Part shown: piece by piece, positions 6,319 to 13,793 of the stretch
Layout of the letters: each line of letters starts with the position of its first letter
Position numbering within the stretch: the first letter of the stretch is position 1
IMG/VR virus record: IMGVR_UViG_3300027901_000440
Location: 1-29,643 of that record
Length of the DNA stretch: 29,643 nucleotides
Direction: 5' to 3' (one strand)
Source: a virus
Notes under the pieces: model-generated
Databases searched by the model: none
What the model was told of the DNA's origin: nothing
The model's input: the letters and a program-made list of their open reading frames with translations, nothing else
Program-made: the position numbers and the translations under genes

Positions 6319-6522
6319 ATGAAGGGTATTAGGTGGATTGAGAACAATGATACCAAATGGTCATGATATAGTGCTGCTGTATTAGGTAATATGGCGCTGC
6401 ATTGTGAACCAGAAATTAGATATCCTTATCCATATTACAAATACAAAAAATATTTTGCTGGATATCGTGGCGGTGTTTATTATAATGGTCAATTTGTCGA
6501 AATGGAGTTAATAAATACTTGA
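6319..6522 (+). pseudogene. Small protein gene interrupted by an in-frame TGA
   Basis: From ATG 6319 (good GGAG upstream at 6307-6310) the frame reads 15 codons, MKGIRWIENNDTKWS, then TGA at 6364-6366. It continues open in the same frame for a further 51 codons (YSAAVLGNMALHCEPEI...GGVYYNGQFVEMELINT) to TGA 6520-6522. Both halves look like one aromatic-rich small protein of 67 residues, and the stop occupies a position where Trp (TGG) would need a single base change. The rest of the window uses TGA as a normal stop, so recoding is unlikely. I read this as a fresh nonsense mutation, possibly a read-through site. It lies immediately upstream of HEG1. Confidence 0.6.
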
Positions 6523-6547
6523 AGTCTCAAGTTTGGGTTGATATAAA

Positions 6548-7180
6548 ATGCCAAGATTAGTTGATCTTACTGGGAAAAGATTCGGAAGACTTGTTGTTAT
6601 TAAACGAGTTGTTAATAACAAGTGGGGACAATCTAGATGGTTGTGTTTATGCGATTGTGGTAAAAAACCGATTGTTTCCAATACTCATCTTCGAACTGGT
6701 AGCGTACAGAGTTGTGGATGTATGAATATAGAAAAACTTACTAGACACGGAGGGGCCAAAAGGGGCAAACGCCTGAAGATTTATGCGGTATGGGGCGCTA
6801 TGATTCAAAGATGTACGAATCCTAATAATAGGCAGTGGAAAAATTATGGCAATAGAGGGATTACAGTTTGTGAACGATGGATGAAATTTGAAAATTTTCT
6901 TGAAGATATGGGTAAACCTCCTGGACATGGATATTCAATCGAAAGAAAAGATAATAATGGAAATTATTGTAAAGAAAATTGTATTTGGGCAACCAGAAAA
7001 GAACAAAACAGGAATAAGAGAGATAATCATTTAATTACTTTTGGTGGTAAAACACAGTGCTTAACAGACTGGGCCGAAGAAATTGGTATAAAACAAGAAA
7101 CTATTCTAAAACGTTTTAGAATTAGTTGGTCAATAGAAAAAGCTTTAACAACACCAGTCAAAAAACGGAGAAAAAGATGA
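6548..7180 (+). CDS. HEG1: homing-endonuclease-like protein (zinc ribbon + YGgRGI/HNH-like + HTH)
   Basis: A 210-aa member of a phage family usually annotated as HNH/AP2-type endonucleases. The N-terminus is DLTGKRFGRLVVIKR, then a zinc ribbon (CLCDCG...SCGC). The middle reads YAVWGAMIQRCTNPNNRQWKNYGNRGITVCERW...DMGKPPGHGYSIERKDNNGNYCKENCIWAT, the presumed nuclease/DNA-binding core. The C-terminus (CLTDWAEEIGIKQETILKRFRISWSIEKALTTP) is a helix-turn-helix-like targeting module. Three paralogues lie at 11084, 22656 and 27444. The gene is strongly AT-rich and ends in an ATGA overlap with the BrxL-like gene, so the two are translationally coupled. The exact catalytic type is uncertain. Confidence 0.8.
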   Translation: MPRLVDLTGKRFGRLVVIKRVVNNKWGQSRWLCLCDCGKKPIVSNTHLRTGSVQSCGCMNIEKLTRHGGAKRGKRLKIYAVWGAMIQRCTNPNNRQWKNYGNRGITVCERWMKFENFLEDMGKPPGHGYSIERKDNNGNYCKENCIWATRKEQNRNKRDNHLITFGGKTQCLTDWAEEIGIKQETILKRFRISWSIEKALTTPVKKRRKR

Positions 7181-8655
7181 CTGTTACTGAGGGAAAAAAT
7201 AAGGTGTTGGATATATTCCCAGAACGAGGAATAGTCGTTGACAAATCTCTTACTGTTTTGAACGATCAGTGGAAAAAATTACCTTCTTTTGTTGTAGATT
7301 ACTTAATTTCAGAAATGGTTGATCCGGCTGATCCAACTGATGGTATTTCAAAAATTATAGAGTTACTCGATAAGCATGTAATTAATGCAGATCAGAAGGA
7401 TTGGATCAAGAGTGTTATTCGGGAACATGGGTCATATACTCTATTGGGGCGATTGAAACTCAGATATGATGAAAAGATTGATCAATATTGGTGTGATGTT
7501 GAATGTCTGGGTAATCAACACGTAAGAATTGATCCGTTTTTAGTGGCCGAATACGGAGAAAATTTGCTTACCACAGGAGCGTGGGGTGTATTCGAAATCT
7601 CGTATGATGATTCCTTTGTTTTGCGAAATAAACTTTTTCCATTTTTGGTAACTTCTTTTAAGCCAATTCAAATCGTGGGAATAGATATTGATACTTGGAT
7701 ATCTCGCCGAAATAAATTTTCACAAAATGAGTGGTTGGATTTAATGATTACCAGCATAGGTTTTGATCCAACTTGTTTATCAGAAGAAGAAAAATGGTTA
7801 TATATGGTTCGTCTTGTTCCGTTCATAGAAGAAAATGTAAATCTAATAGAATTAGGTGGGTGTATGACGGGGAAGACATTCACTGCGCAAAGTCTAAGCT
7901 CTTATGGTTTCGTAATTTCTGGGAGTCAAACCACAGTAGCGTCTCTCTTCTATGACAAACTTAGGAGACAGCTTGGTCTCGTAGGTGGTAGGGATGTTGT
8001 AATTTTTGATGAATTTGCAGCTACAGGGGTTGCCAATAAATGGTCATCTGGGCAATCTTCTTTGGTTGATCTAATGAAAGATTATATGAATAGCGGGAGG
8101 TTCGGACGAGGTAGTTTTGAATGCGCCTCTGGATGTTCTTTTATGTTTCTAGGAAATATTGATTGTAACATAGAAAAAAGAGAGGTATCTTCGAGATACA
8201 GGAGCTTATTTTCTCCACTTCCACAAATTATTAATAGGGACAGAGCATTTCTAGATCGTCTGCATGGATTTTTGCCAGGTTGGAAAATATCTACAATTAA
8301 AGAGTCAAGTATGGCAAAAACACCAGCATTCATGGCTGACTATCTTAGTGAAATTATGCACAGAATGAGAAATCGTAGTTATTATCATGTTATACAACAA
8401 AATGTGGATTTTGGTAAAATGGGACAAAGAGATCAGAGATCACTTGTTAGAATTGGATCGGGGTTGTTGAAGTTGGTGTTTCCGCACAGGAGTATTGATA
8501 CTATCAAACCAAATGAGTTGAAAACTGTTTTGGATATTGCTGTCGATTTAAGGGGGAGGGTGGTGGATCAATTAGCTATAATTTCTCCTGGTGAATTCAA
8601 GGGTGTTAAATTATCTTACAAAATTAAGGAGAATAATAGTGATACCAATAAATAA
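7177..8655 (+). CDS. BrxL-like AAA+ ATPase (BREX-type), lacking the C-terminal Lon-like domain
   Basis: A 492-aa protein matching the BrxL (Lon-related BREX) family in its N-terminal and AAA+ regions. Walker A is GGCMTGKT (227-234), followed by SSYGFVISGSQTTVASLF and GLVGGRDVVIFDEF (Walker B, D273-F280). Next come LVDLMKDYMNSGRFGRG, SFMFLGNID and the diagnostic FLDRLHGFLPGW (about 358-369), with 'RDQRSLVRIGSGLLKLVFPH' and 'AVDLRGRVVDQL' closer to the end. BrxL is a ring-forming DNA-binding ATPase of BREX phage defence. Full-length BrxL is nearly 700 aa, so the Lon-protease-like C-terminus is missing. The ATG overlaps the HEG1 stop, and AAGGAG near the end serves the methyltransferase. It is AT-rich, foreign to the surrounding genes. 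No other BREX core gene is visible. Confidence 0.85.
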   Translation: MTVTEGKNKVLDIFPERGIVVDKSLTVLNDQWKKLPSFVVDYLISEMVDPADPTDGISKIIELLDKHVINADQKDWIKSVIREHGSYTLLGRLKLRYDEKIDQYWCDVECLGNQHVRIDPFLVAEYGENLLTTGAWGVFEISYDDSFVLRNKLFPFLVTSFKPIQIVGIDIDTWISRRNKFSQNEWLDLMITSIGFDPTCLSEEEKWLYMVRLVPFIEENVNLIELGGCMTGKTFTAQSLSSYGFVISGSQTTVASLFYDKLRRQLGLVGGRDVVIFDEFAATGVANKWSSGQSSLVDLMKDYMNSGRFGRGSFECASGCSFMFLGNIDCNIEKREVSSRYRSLFSPLPQIINRDRAFLDRLHGFLPGWKISTIKESSMAKTPAFMADYLSEIMHRMRNRSYYHVIQQNVDFGKMGQRDQRSLVRIGSGLLKLVFPHRSIDTIKPNELKTVLDIAVDLRGRVVDQLAIISPGEFKGVKLSYKIKENNSDTNK

Positions 8656-9301
8656 AATCTATTGTGCAAACTGCATGGATAGATTTGTAGAATTAGATGA
8701 TGGGAGTGTTGATCTTGTATTAACAGATATTCCTTATGGAGAAGTTAATAGACACTCCAACGGTTTAAGAATGCTAAATAAAAAGGATGCTGACATATTA
8801 GCATTTGACCTATACAAATTTTTAGAACAGATATATCGAATAGCAAGTGGGACTATCATTATTTTTTGTGGTAAAGAGCAGATTAGTTTAATTCATTCAT
8901 TTTTTCATAACAAACAAAGAAATAAATTAGGAACAGTTCGGCAATTAGTCTGGGAAAAAACAAATCCATCTCCAATGAATGGACAACATGTTTTTTTGAG
9001 TGGTATAGAAAATGCTATATGGTTCAAAAAATCTGGTGCAATATTTAATGTTCACTGTCGCAACACGGTTTTCAGGTTTCCAAACGGAAGAAACAAATTG
9101 CATCCTACAGAAAAAAATCATCTTCTCTTACAAGAATTGATAGAGATATGTTCTAAACCAGGAGATTTAGTATTTGATCCATGTTGTGGTAGTGGTGCCC
9201 ATTTATTAGTTGCCAAACAACAAGGTCGTCGGATTATTGGTTTTGAGTTGTCTGAAGCATATGCTAAAATAGCACAACAAAGGCTTCGTAAACAGGAGTA
9301 G
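8639..9301 (+). CDS. DNA methyltransferase (N4/N6 type, beta-class order)
   Basis: A 220-aa SAM-dependent methyltransferase. Start GTG 8639, seven bases after AAGGAG and inside the last codons of the BrxL-like gene; the open frame upstream to 8591 has no such site. The catalytic motif is TDIPYGE (D30, the D/N/S-P-P-Y motif with Ile in place of the first Pro). HPTEKNHLLLQELI and FDPCCGSGAHLLVAKQQGRRIIGFELSEAYAKIAQQRL (motif I, from F179) give the beta-class order with the catalytic motif first. It probably methylates an exocyclic amino group of A or C in a short site. It is coupled to BrxL, implying that the two proteins work together. It is smaller than the BREX methyltransferase PglX (over 1000 aa), so it is not a PglX fragment by size. 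Confidence 0.88.
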   Translation: MIPINKIYCANCMDRFVELDDGSVDLVLTDIPYGEVNRHSNGLRMLNKKDADILAFDLYKFLEQIYRIASGTIIIFCGKEQISLIHSFFHNKQRNKLGTVRQLVWEKTNPSPMNGQHVFLSGIENAIWFKKSGAIFNVHCRNTVFRFPNGRNKLHPTEKNHLLLQELIEICSKPGDLVFDPCCGSGAHLLVAKQQGRRIIGFELSEAYAKIAQQRLRKQE

Positions 9302-9304
9302 CAA

Positions 9305-11071
9305 ATGAGTTTTGTAACCGAACCTGAAGTAGCTTTAATTGGAAAACCAGTATTGGAAATCGACGGAATCATGAGATTTTTGAATGAACATAGGTTAGAT
9401 TGGCCAGAGCTTACGGAGAAGCTCGAATCCATGATGAGTCTTGGAGACGACGACGGAGAGTGGCTCGTTGAATTTGCCGGGCGCATGTGCTACCAAAGTT
9501 GGGCCAAGAAAGGCGAGACCGCAAATGGAAGGTCTCACGAAGACCATATTCGGCATTTGATCGAAATCGGTCACGGAAGCTGTCTTGAACACGCTACATT
9601 TAATTTTGCTATTTGGAATATAAGTCGGAGCCTCAGCCATGAACTAGTTCGTCACCGGATTGCGTCGTATTGTTTAGCTGGCGACACTGTAATATATAGT
9701 TTTAGTGCTAACAAAAGACATCCTGGTAAAAAAAGAACAATAAAACAATTATTTGAATGGTATAATGATCCAAAGAGGGCTAGCAGGATTGGGATGATAA
9801 GAGTAAAGTGTTTTGACGGAGAACAAATTGTTCCCGCTCAGATAAAGAGAATATGCCAGTCCGGTAAAAAGAAACTTATTAAAATAATAACTAAGAATGG
9901 ATATACAATTAGATGCTCAATTCATCACCGTTTTATGATAGATAATAACGAAGGCACTATTGTTTGGGCTCCAGCAGAATCTCTTAAAACCGGTGATCAA
10001 ATAGCGGTTAATGGAGTTAGGGTATACAAAGATAAAAAATGGTTGAATAAAAAATACAACATTGAATGTTTGTCTCAAGAAGAAATTGGTAAAATGTGTG
10101 GGGTATCCAGGCATACAATTAGGTCATGGATAAGAAAGTTGCATTTACAAAAGCCACTCGGGTCATGGACAATCGGAACTGTTCCGTGGAATAAAAATAA
10201 ATCAGGATATATAATTAAGCGTGAATTTACTGATGAAGAAAAATCTGTAATTTCAGCAAGAATGACCGGGGACAAGAACCATAGATGGAAAGGAAATAAT
10301 GCGACACAACATGCTGGTAGAATAAGGGCATACAGATTATTTGAGCAGCAATCTTGTAAAAATTGTGGTAATAAGGATGGCCATCGACATCATATTGATG
10401 GTAACACACTTAACAATAACGAAGATAATATACAGTTTTTATGCAATAGATGCCATAAAATTGAGCATTCTTTCATAGAAGGAAAAATATTAAGAACTAT
10501 TAGATTTGACGAGATTGTTTCAATTGTTGATGATGGTATTGAAATGACATATGATTTAGAAGTTGATCATCCACAACACAATTTTGTAGCAAACGGATTT
10601 ATAACCCATAATTCCCAGCTTAGTCAACGTTACGTGGATTCGTCCAGCGTCGCCTTCATAGTCCCGCCAGCTATACAAGAGTTGGCCAGGACGGACGAAG
10701 AGGCTTATCGGGCGTGGGTCGAGCACTGTGAGCGTTCTCGGCAGCTTTACGAAGAACTGACTGGCAAGCTGTCGGAAATGTACGGAAATATCGATAGTAA
10801 GCTAGAGTGGCGCAAAAAGGCGCGTCAGGCGGCACGGTCGGTATTGTCCAACGCTACTGAGACGAAAATCGTCGTCAGCATGAACGCCAGGGCTGTACGA
10901 CATCTGATCGAGCTTCGGGCTAATCCGGCAGCCGATGTTGAAATTCGTGCTCTTGCTGTCAAGGTCTGCCGAATCCTTCAGGATAAGGCCCCGCTGTTTG
11001 CCCACGGTCTCGGAATTGTGCAACTTTCTGACGGCACCGAGGGTGTAGAATCGGCCTTCAAAAGAGTCTAG
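9305..11071 (+). CDS. thyX: FAD-dependent thymidylate synthase ThyX, intein-containing
   Basis: A 588-aa precursor; after removal of a 314-aa intein the mature enzyme is 274 aa, normal for ThyX. It makes dTMP from dUMP using FAD, NADPH and methylene-tetrahydrofolate. The ThyX signature RHRx7S is formed only after splicing: ...LVRHRIASY joined to SQLSQRYVDSS. Other family parts are FAGRMCYQSW, HGSCLEHATFNFAIWNISR upstream and ARSVLSNATETKIVVSMNARAVRHLIELRA downstream. The start has AGGAG, three bases after the methyltransferase stop. The first 100 or so bases share the AT-rich composition of the cassette before them; from about 9420 and again after 10613 the codons are GC-richer. Confidence 0.95.
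   Translation: MSFVTEPEVALIGKPVLEIDGIMRFLNEHRLDWPELTEKLESMMSLGDDDGEWLVEFAGRMCYQSWAKKGETANGRSHEDHIRHLIEIGHGSCLEHATFNFAIWNISRSLSHELVRHRIASYCLAGDTVIYSFSANKRHPGKKRTIKQLFEWYNDPKRASRIGMIRVKCFDGEQIVPAQIKRICQSGKKKLIKIITKNGYTIRCSIHHRFMIDNNEGTIVWAPAESLKTGDQIAVNGVRVYKDKKWLNKKYNIECLSQEEIGKMCGVSRHTIRSWIRKLHLQKPLGSWTIGTVPWNKNKSGYIIKREFTDEEKSVISARMTGDKNHRWKGNNATQHAGRIRAYRLFEQQSCKNCGNKDGHRHHIDGNTLNNNEDNIQFLCNRCHKIEHSFIEGKILRTIRFDEIVSIVDDGIEMTYDLEVDHPQHNFVANGFITHNSQLSQRYVDSSSVAFIVPPAIQELARTDEEAYRAWVEHCERSRQLYEELTGKLSEMYGNIDSKLEWRKKARQAARSVLSNATETKIVVSMNARAVRHLIELRANPAADVEIRALAVKVCRILQDKAPLFAHGLGIVQLSDGTEGVESAFKRV
9671..10612 (+). mobile_element. Intein with HNH homing endonuclease in ThyX
   Basis: A 314-aa in-frame insertion. 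It starts with C1 (CLAGDTVIYS) and ends in THN followed by Ser+1 of the extein, the residues needed for splicing. Block B is represented by IRCSIHHRFM, and the C-terminal block by MTYDLEVDHPQHNFVANGFITHN. Between them lie a helix-turn-helix (EEIGKMCGVSRHTIRSWIRK), a GDKNHRWKG motif and an HNH nuclease with zinc cysteines (CKNCGNKDGHRHHIDG...NIQFLCNRCH). It splits ThyX inside the RHR...S active-site motif, so the enzyme cannot work unless the intein splices. It is AT-rich compared with the exteins. Confidence 0.93.
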
Positions 11072-11083
11072 GAGTTTATTTTT

Positions 11084-11716
11084 GTGTCAAAAATAGCGAA
11101 TGTTCCTGGACAACGTTTTGGTTTATTAACTATTATCAAACGTGTTGCAAATAATAAATGGGGCAGAGCATGTTGGCTATGTCTTTGTGATTGTGGAAAC
11201 GAAGTAATTAGTAGTAGTGATGACTTAAATAGAGGTGACACAAAAAGTTGTGGATGTACAAGAATTTTACATGGACACAATAGGAGGACAAATAAATCTC
11301 AATCCTATAGGGCGTGGGATAGTATGATCCAACGATGCACCAATTCTAAAAATAAATCTTATCATCGGTACGGAGGTCGTGGTATTACTGTCTGCCAAAG
11401 ATGGATGCAATTTGAATATTTCATTCAAGATATGGGAGAACCACCTACAGATGGATACACACTTGACAAAATCGATAATAATGATAATTACTACAAAGAG
11501 AATTGTCGTTGGGCTACAATGAAAGAACAAGCAAGAAACAGACGAAATAACAAAATGCTAAGTCACAAAGGAACAACCATGTGTTTGACAGCCTGGGCTG
11601 AAAAATTAGGTGTTAGGAAGGATATTCTTTCATGGAGGTTAAATTATGGTTGGTCAACCGAAAAAACCTTGACTACTCCGGTACAAAAATACAAAAAGAA
11701 TCGAACAAAAGATTGA
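11084..11716 (+). CDS. HEG2: homing-endonuclease-like protein, paralogue of HEG1
   Basis: A 210-aa protein beginning with GTG, nine bases after AGGAG at the ThyX stop. Same architecture as HEG1: GQRFGLLTIIKR, zinc ribbon CLCDCG...SCGC, core YRAWDSMIQRCTNSKNKSYHRYGGRGITVCQRW...DMGEPPTDGYTLDKIDNNDNYYKENCRWAT, and C-terminal LTAWAEKLGVRKDILSWRLNYGWSTEKTLTTP. It sits between ThyX and the tyrosine recombinase, is AT-rich, and is directly followed by the GGACGTATAATAAGA element that also precedes HEG3. Both neighbouring genes appear intact here. Confidence 0.8.
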   Translation: MSKIANVPGQRFGLLTIIKRVANNKWGRACWLCLCDCGNEVISSSDDLNRGDTKSCGCTRILHGHNRRTNKSQSYRAWDSMIQRCTNSKNKSYHRYGGRGITVCQRWMQFEYFIQDMGEPPTDGYTLDKIDNNDNYYKENCRWATMKEQARNRRNNKMLSHKGTTMCLTAWAEKLGVRKDILSWRLNYGWSTEKTLTTPVQKYKKNRTKD

Positions 11717-11719
11717 GTT

Positions 11720-11734
11720 GGACGTATAATAAGA
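11720..11734 (+). promoter_or_regulatory. Repeated GGACGTATAATAAGA element, copy 1
   Basis: This 15-bp sequence contains a perfect TATAAT (11725-11730) and recurs exactly at 22640-22654. Upstream similarity extends further: CGAACAAAAG here and CGAAACAAAAG at the other copy, each followed by eight unlike bases. The 'ACA' at a 17-base spacing from TATAAT would be half of a -35 box. It lies just before the tyrosine recombinase (ATG 11748) and could be its promoter, or a shared target/junction sequence of the homing genes, since HEG2 ends three bases upstream. Confidence 0.45.
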
Positions 11735-11747
11735 CGAGAGGATTGCG

Positions 11748-12632
11748 ATGTCTACAGCCATCATAGACGGCTTTGAAACATACATCCGCACTGAGCTTGG
11801 TTTGTCGCAGGAAACGCTTTCAGCGTACACGAGAGATGCACAGGAATTTCTTGATTTTATCGGGGCACAAGAATTGACTGCCCAATCAATCGAAACCTTC
11901 CTTAGCAACCTGCGACACCGTGGATGGAAGTCAACTACGGTGCGTCGTAAGTGTATGTCCGTAAGATGCCTGTGTCATCATCTCATCAGTCTTGGTCTGC
12001 TCGACCCCAACACCCTGAATATGATTGATTCTGTACGTACCAGCAGGAGAACACCAGATGCACTGGAGCCTGAAGCTGTGGATGCTCTTGTGGCCACTAT
12101 GGAAAATCGCGTACCAGTATGCAGAGCCACTAACATTCGCCGCAATGTCGCTATTATCCTGACTCTGTATCACAGCGGTCTTCGAGTGTCTGAGTTGTGT
12201 GGACTCAATATCGAGGATATCAGTATTCCAAGGCGAAAGATACGAGTTAGGGGCAAGGGGTGTCGTGAACGAATGGTTCCTACCACCACAAAATGTGTTG
12301 AGGCGATACGTGCATATCTGGATTCGGAGCGCCGATCCAATACGAAAGCTGTGTTTGTCAAATCCAATGGACAGCGGATAACCCGCCGTGCCGTCAGCGA
12401 TATGCTGATGTCCCTTTCGCGTCGGGCTGGTGTGGAACACACCACAGCCCACATGTTGCGTAGAAGTTGTGCCACATCGCTTATGAACCGTGGTGTAGAT
12501 TTGGATTTAATACAGATTTTATTAGGCCATAGACATCTGTCAACAACACAGACATATTTATCAATAAGTTATGATAGATTGAAACAAATACATAAATCTT
12601 GTCATCCATTTGGAGAAAAATATGAGGTTTAG
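11748..12632 (+). CDS. Tyrosine recombinase (XerC/D-like integrase)
   Basis: A 294-aa site-specific recombinase. N-terminal SAM-like core-binding domain (residues 1-90: YIRTELGLSQETLSAYTRDAQEFLDF), then the catalytic domain with R in HSGLRVSELCGLN, K in IRVRGKGCRERMVP, HxxR in TAHMLRRSC, H in LGHRHLSTTQTYL and the nucleophile tyrosine in YLSIS. All catalytic positions of the R-K-H-R-H-Y set are present. The size and layout are closest to Xer proteins rather than large phage integrases, so dimer resolution, integration or a host-dif-exploiting role are all possible. The last 130 bases (from about 12505) are abruptly AT-rich, and the end overlaps the ClpP-like gene by 11 bases. Confidence 0.93.
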   Translation: MSTAIIDGFETYIRTELGLSQETLSAYTRDAQEFLDFIGAQELTAQSIETFLSNLRHRGWKSTTVRRKCMSVRCLCHHLISLGLLDPNTLNMIDSVRTSRRTPDALEPEAVDALVATMENRVPVCRATNIRRNVAIILTLYHSGLRVSELCGLNIEDISIPRRKIRVRGKGCRERMVPTTTKCVEAIRAYLDSERRSNTKAVFVKSNGQRITRRAVSDMLMSLSRRAGVEHTTAHMLRRSCATSLMNRGVDLDLIQILLGHRHLSTTQTYLSISYDRLKQIHKSCHPFGEKYEV

Positions 12633-13281
12633 TCGCTACACCGAGAAACCGAGAAATGGTTGCGAGCCAGAAACGGAATGCCCCACCGAACCCGAACTAA
12701 CAATGCCGATTCAATTGGGCGAGATAGTCGAAGAGTTTCTAGTAAGAACACGTCGGTTGTTGGTTGTGGGTGAAATCAACGAAATAGCATCTACGCACAT
12801 CTGTAGCTACCTGCAACTATTCTCTTTGCGAAAAGAGCCGGTGTATATGTACATCAACAGTCTGGGTGGATGTCTCGCTTCTGGGTACGCCATTATCGAT
12901 CAAATGCTAGCATGTCGATGCCCTATCCACACGATTGTTCGCGGCCAAGGTCATTCAATGGCTGCGATGATTGCCGCCTTTGGAACCAAGGGATATCGGT
13001 ATGCAACACCCAACTCATCAATGATGCTACACTCAATTATTATCCAGAGTTCCCCAGATTCAATAGAACGGCACGGCCAAATGACAGGATATCTCGAAGA
13101 GGACTACAAAAGGAAGGTCACTGGCCTTGCTAGAAGGATGAATATCACTACGAAGCAATTGCTGCAACTAATGAGCGAAACCAAGTGGATGTCACCAAAA
13201 CAGGCGATAAAAGTCGGTATGATCGACGGCATATGGACTCCACGTATGGAACAGGCGGTCAGCAAAGGATTCGGAAAATGA
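12622..13281 (+). CDS. ClpP-like serine protease, catalytic Asp not recognisable
   Basis: A 219-aa protein of the ClpP/crotonase fold. Start ATG 12622, with GGAG seven bases upstream. Nucleophile S112 in GQGHSMAAMIAAFGTKGYRYA and H137 in NSSMMLHSI match ClpP S/H spacing, and VYMYINSLGGCLASGYAIIDQM is the oligomerisation/substrate strand. Where ClpP has the catalytic Asp ('RD.fMsa.EA..yGliD'), this protein reads ETKWMSPKQAIKVGMID, so the Asp seems replaced. No Clp ATPase gene is near. ClpP-like phage proteins can also serve as prohead proteases, but no capsid gene is visible here. It overlaps the sigma factor start (ATGATG). Confidence 0.88.
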   Translation: MRFSRYTEKPRNGCEPETECPTEPELTMPIQLGEIVEEFLVRTRRLLVVGEINEIASTHICSYLQLFSLRKEPVYMYINSLGGCLASGYAIIDQMLACRCPIHTIVRGQGHSMAAMIAAFGTKGYRYATPNSSMMLHSIIIQSSPDSIERHGQMTGYLEEDYKRKVTGLARRMNITTKQLLQLMSETKWMSPKQAIKVGMIDGIWTPRMEQAVSKGFGK

Positions 13282-13790
13282 TGAAACGACAACGTCGTAT
13301 CACTAAAACATACTTCGATTTGGCTCGTCGTCAGTATGCTCCATTGGTTCATAAGTTGGCTTTTCAAATCGGAGCGAATGATATGCAGATTGAAGAACTA
13401 AAGGCTCAAGCCGAGGAAGAGTTGCTTAGATGTATGATCTGTTACAAGCTGAGTGGGTCGTTCATCACGTTTTTCTACGGTAGACTGGGTGGAATCTTTC
13501 GGCATATGAGGGATGTAGAAAACCGAGCCAGGCGCGTCCAGATCATGTCGCTCGATGCGATGTCCAGCATAGCTGGTCCTAACACAGACACAGATACCCA
13601 CATGCTTATTGAAGAACTAATGGCGTGCCTGACAGATGGGGAACGTGCAGTCATAACCGGGCTGTTCTTTGACGAAAAGACAATAAGGGAAGTGTCTCAA
13701 GACCAAGGCGTTGTCCCCTCTACGATCTGCCGCATCAAGGGCATGGCGATTGACAAGATGAGGCAGAAGTGTGAAATGGAACAGGAATAA
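13278..13790 (+). CDS. Phage RNA polymerase sigma factor (sigma-70 family)
   Basis: A 170-aa protein beginning at ATG 13278 overlapping the ClpP stop. The N-terminal half (YAPLVHKLAFQIGANDMQIEELKAQAEEELLRCMICYKLSGSFITFFYGRLGGIFRHMRD) follows sigma region 2, which binds core polymerase and the -10 element. After a linker, LTDGERAVITGLFFDEKTIREVSQDQGVVPSTICRIKGMAIDKMRQKC is region 4 with its helix-turn-helix. Regions 1 and 3 are missing, as in ECF and other short sigmas. It would redirect host RNA polymerase to phage promoters, possibly including the TATAAT-type elements in this window, though that link is untested. Confidence 0.85.
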   Translation: MMKRQRRITKTYFDLARRQYAPLVHKLAFQIGANDMQIEELKAQAEEELLRCMICYKLSGSFITFFYGRLGGIFRHMRDVENRARRVQIMSLDAMSSIAGPNTDTDTHMLIEELMACLTDGERAVITGLFFDEKTIREVSQDQGVVPSTICRIKGMAIDKMRQKCEMEQE

Positions 13791-13793
13791 GTC

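Noticed and set aside
6364-6366. TGA read as tryptophan (alternative genetic code)
   Set aside because: Many well-supported genes in the window end in TGA with ATGA/TGATG overlaps, so the standard bacterial code applies.
6548-9301. Complete BREX or complete restriction-modification system
   Set aside because: PglX, PglZ, BrxA, BrxB and BrxC are absent and no restriction endonuclease is paired with the methyltransferase; only the BrxL-like/methyltransferase pair is supported.
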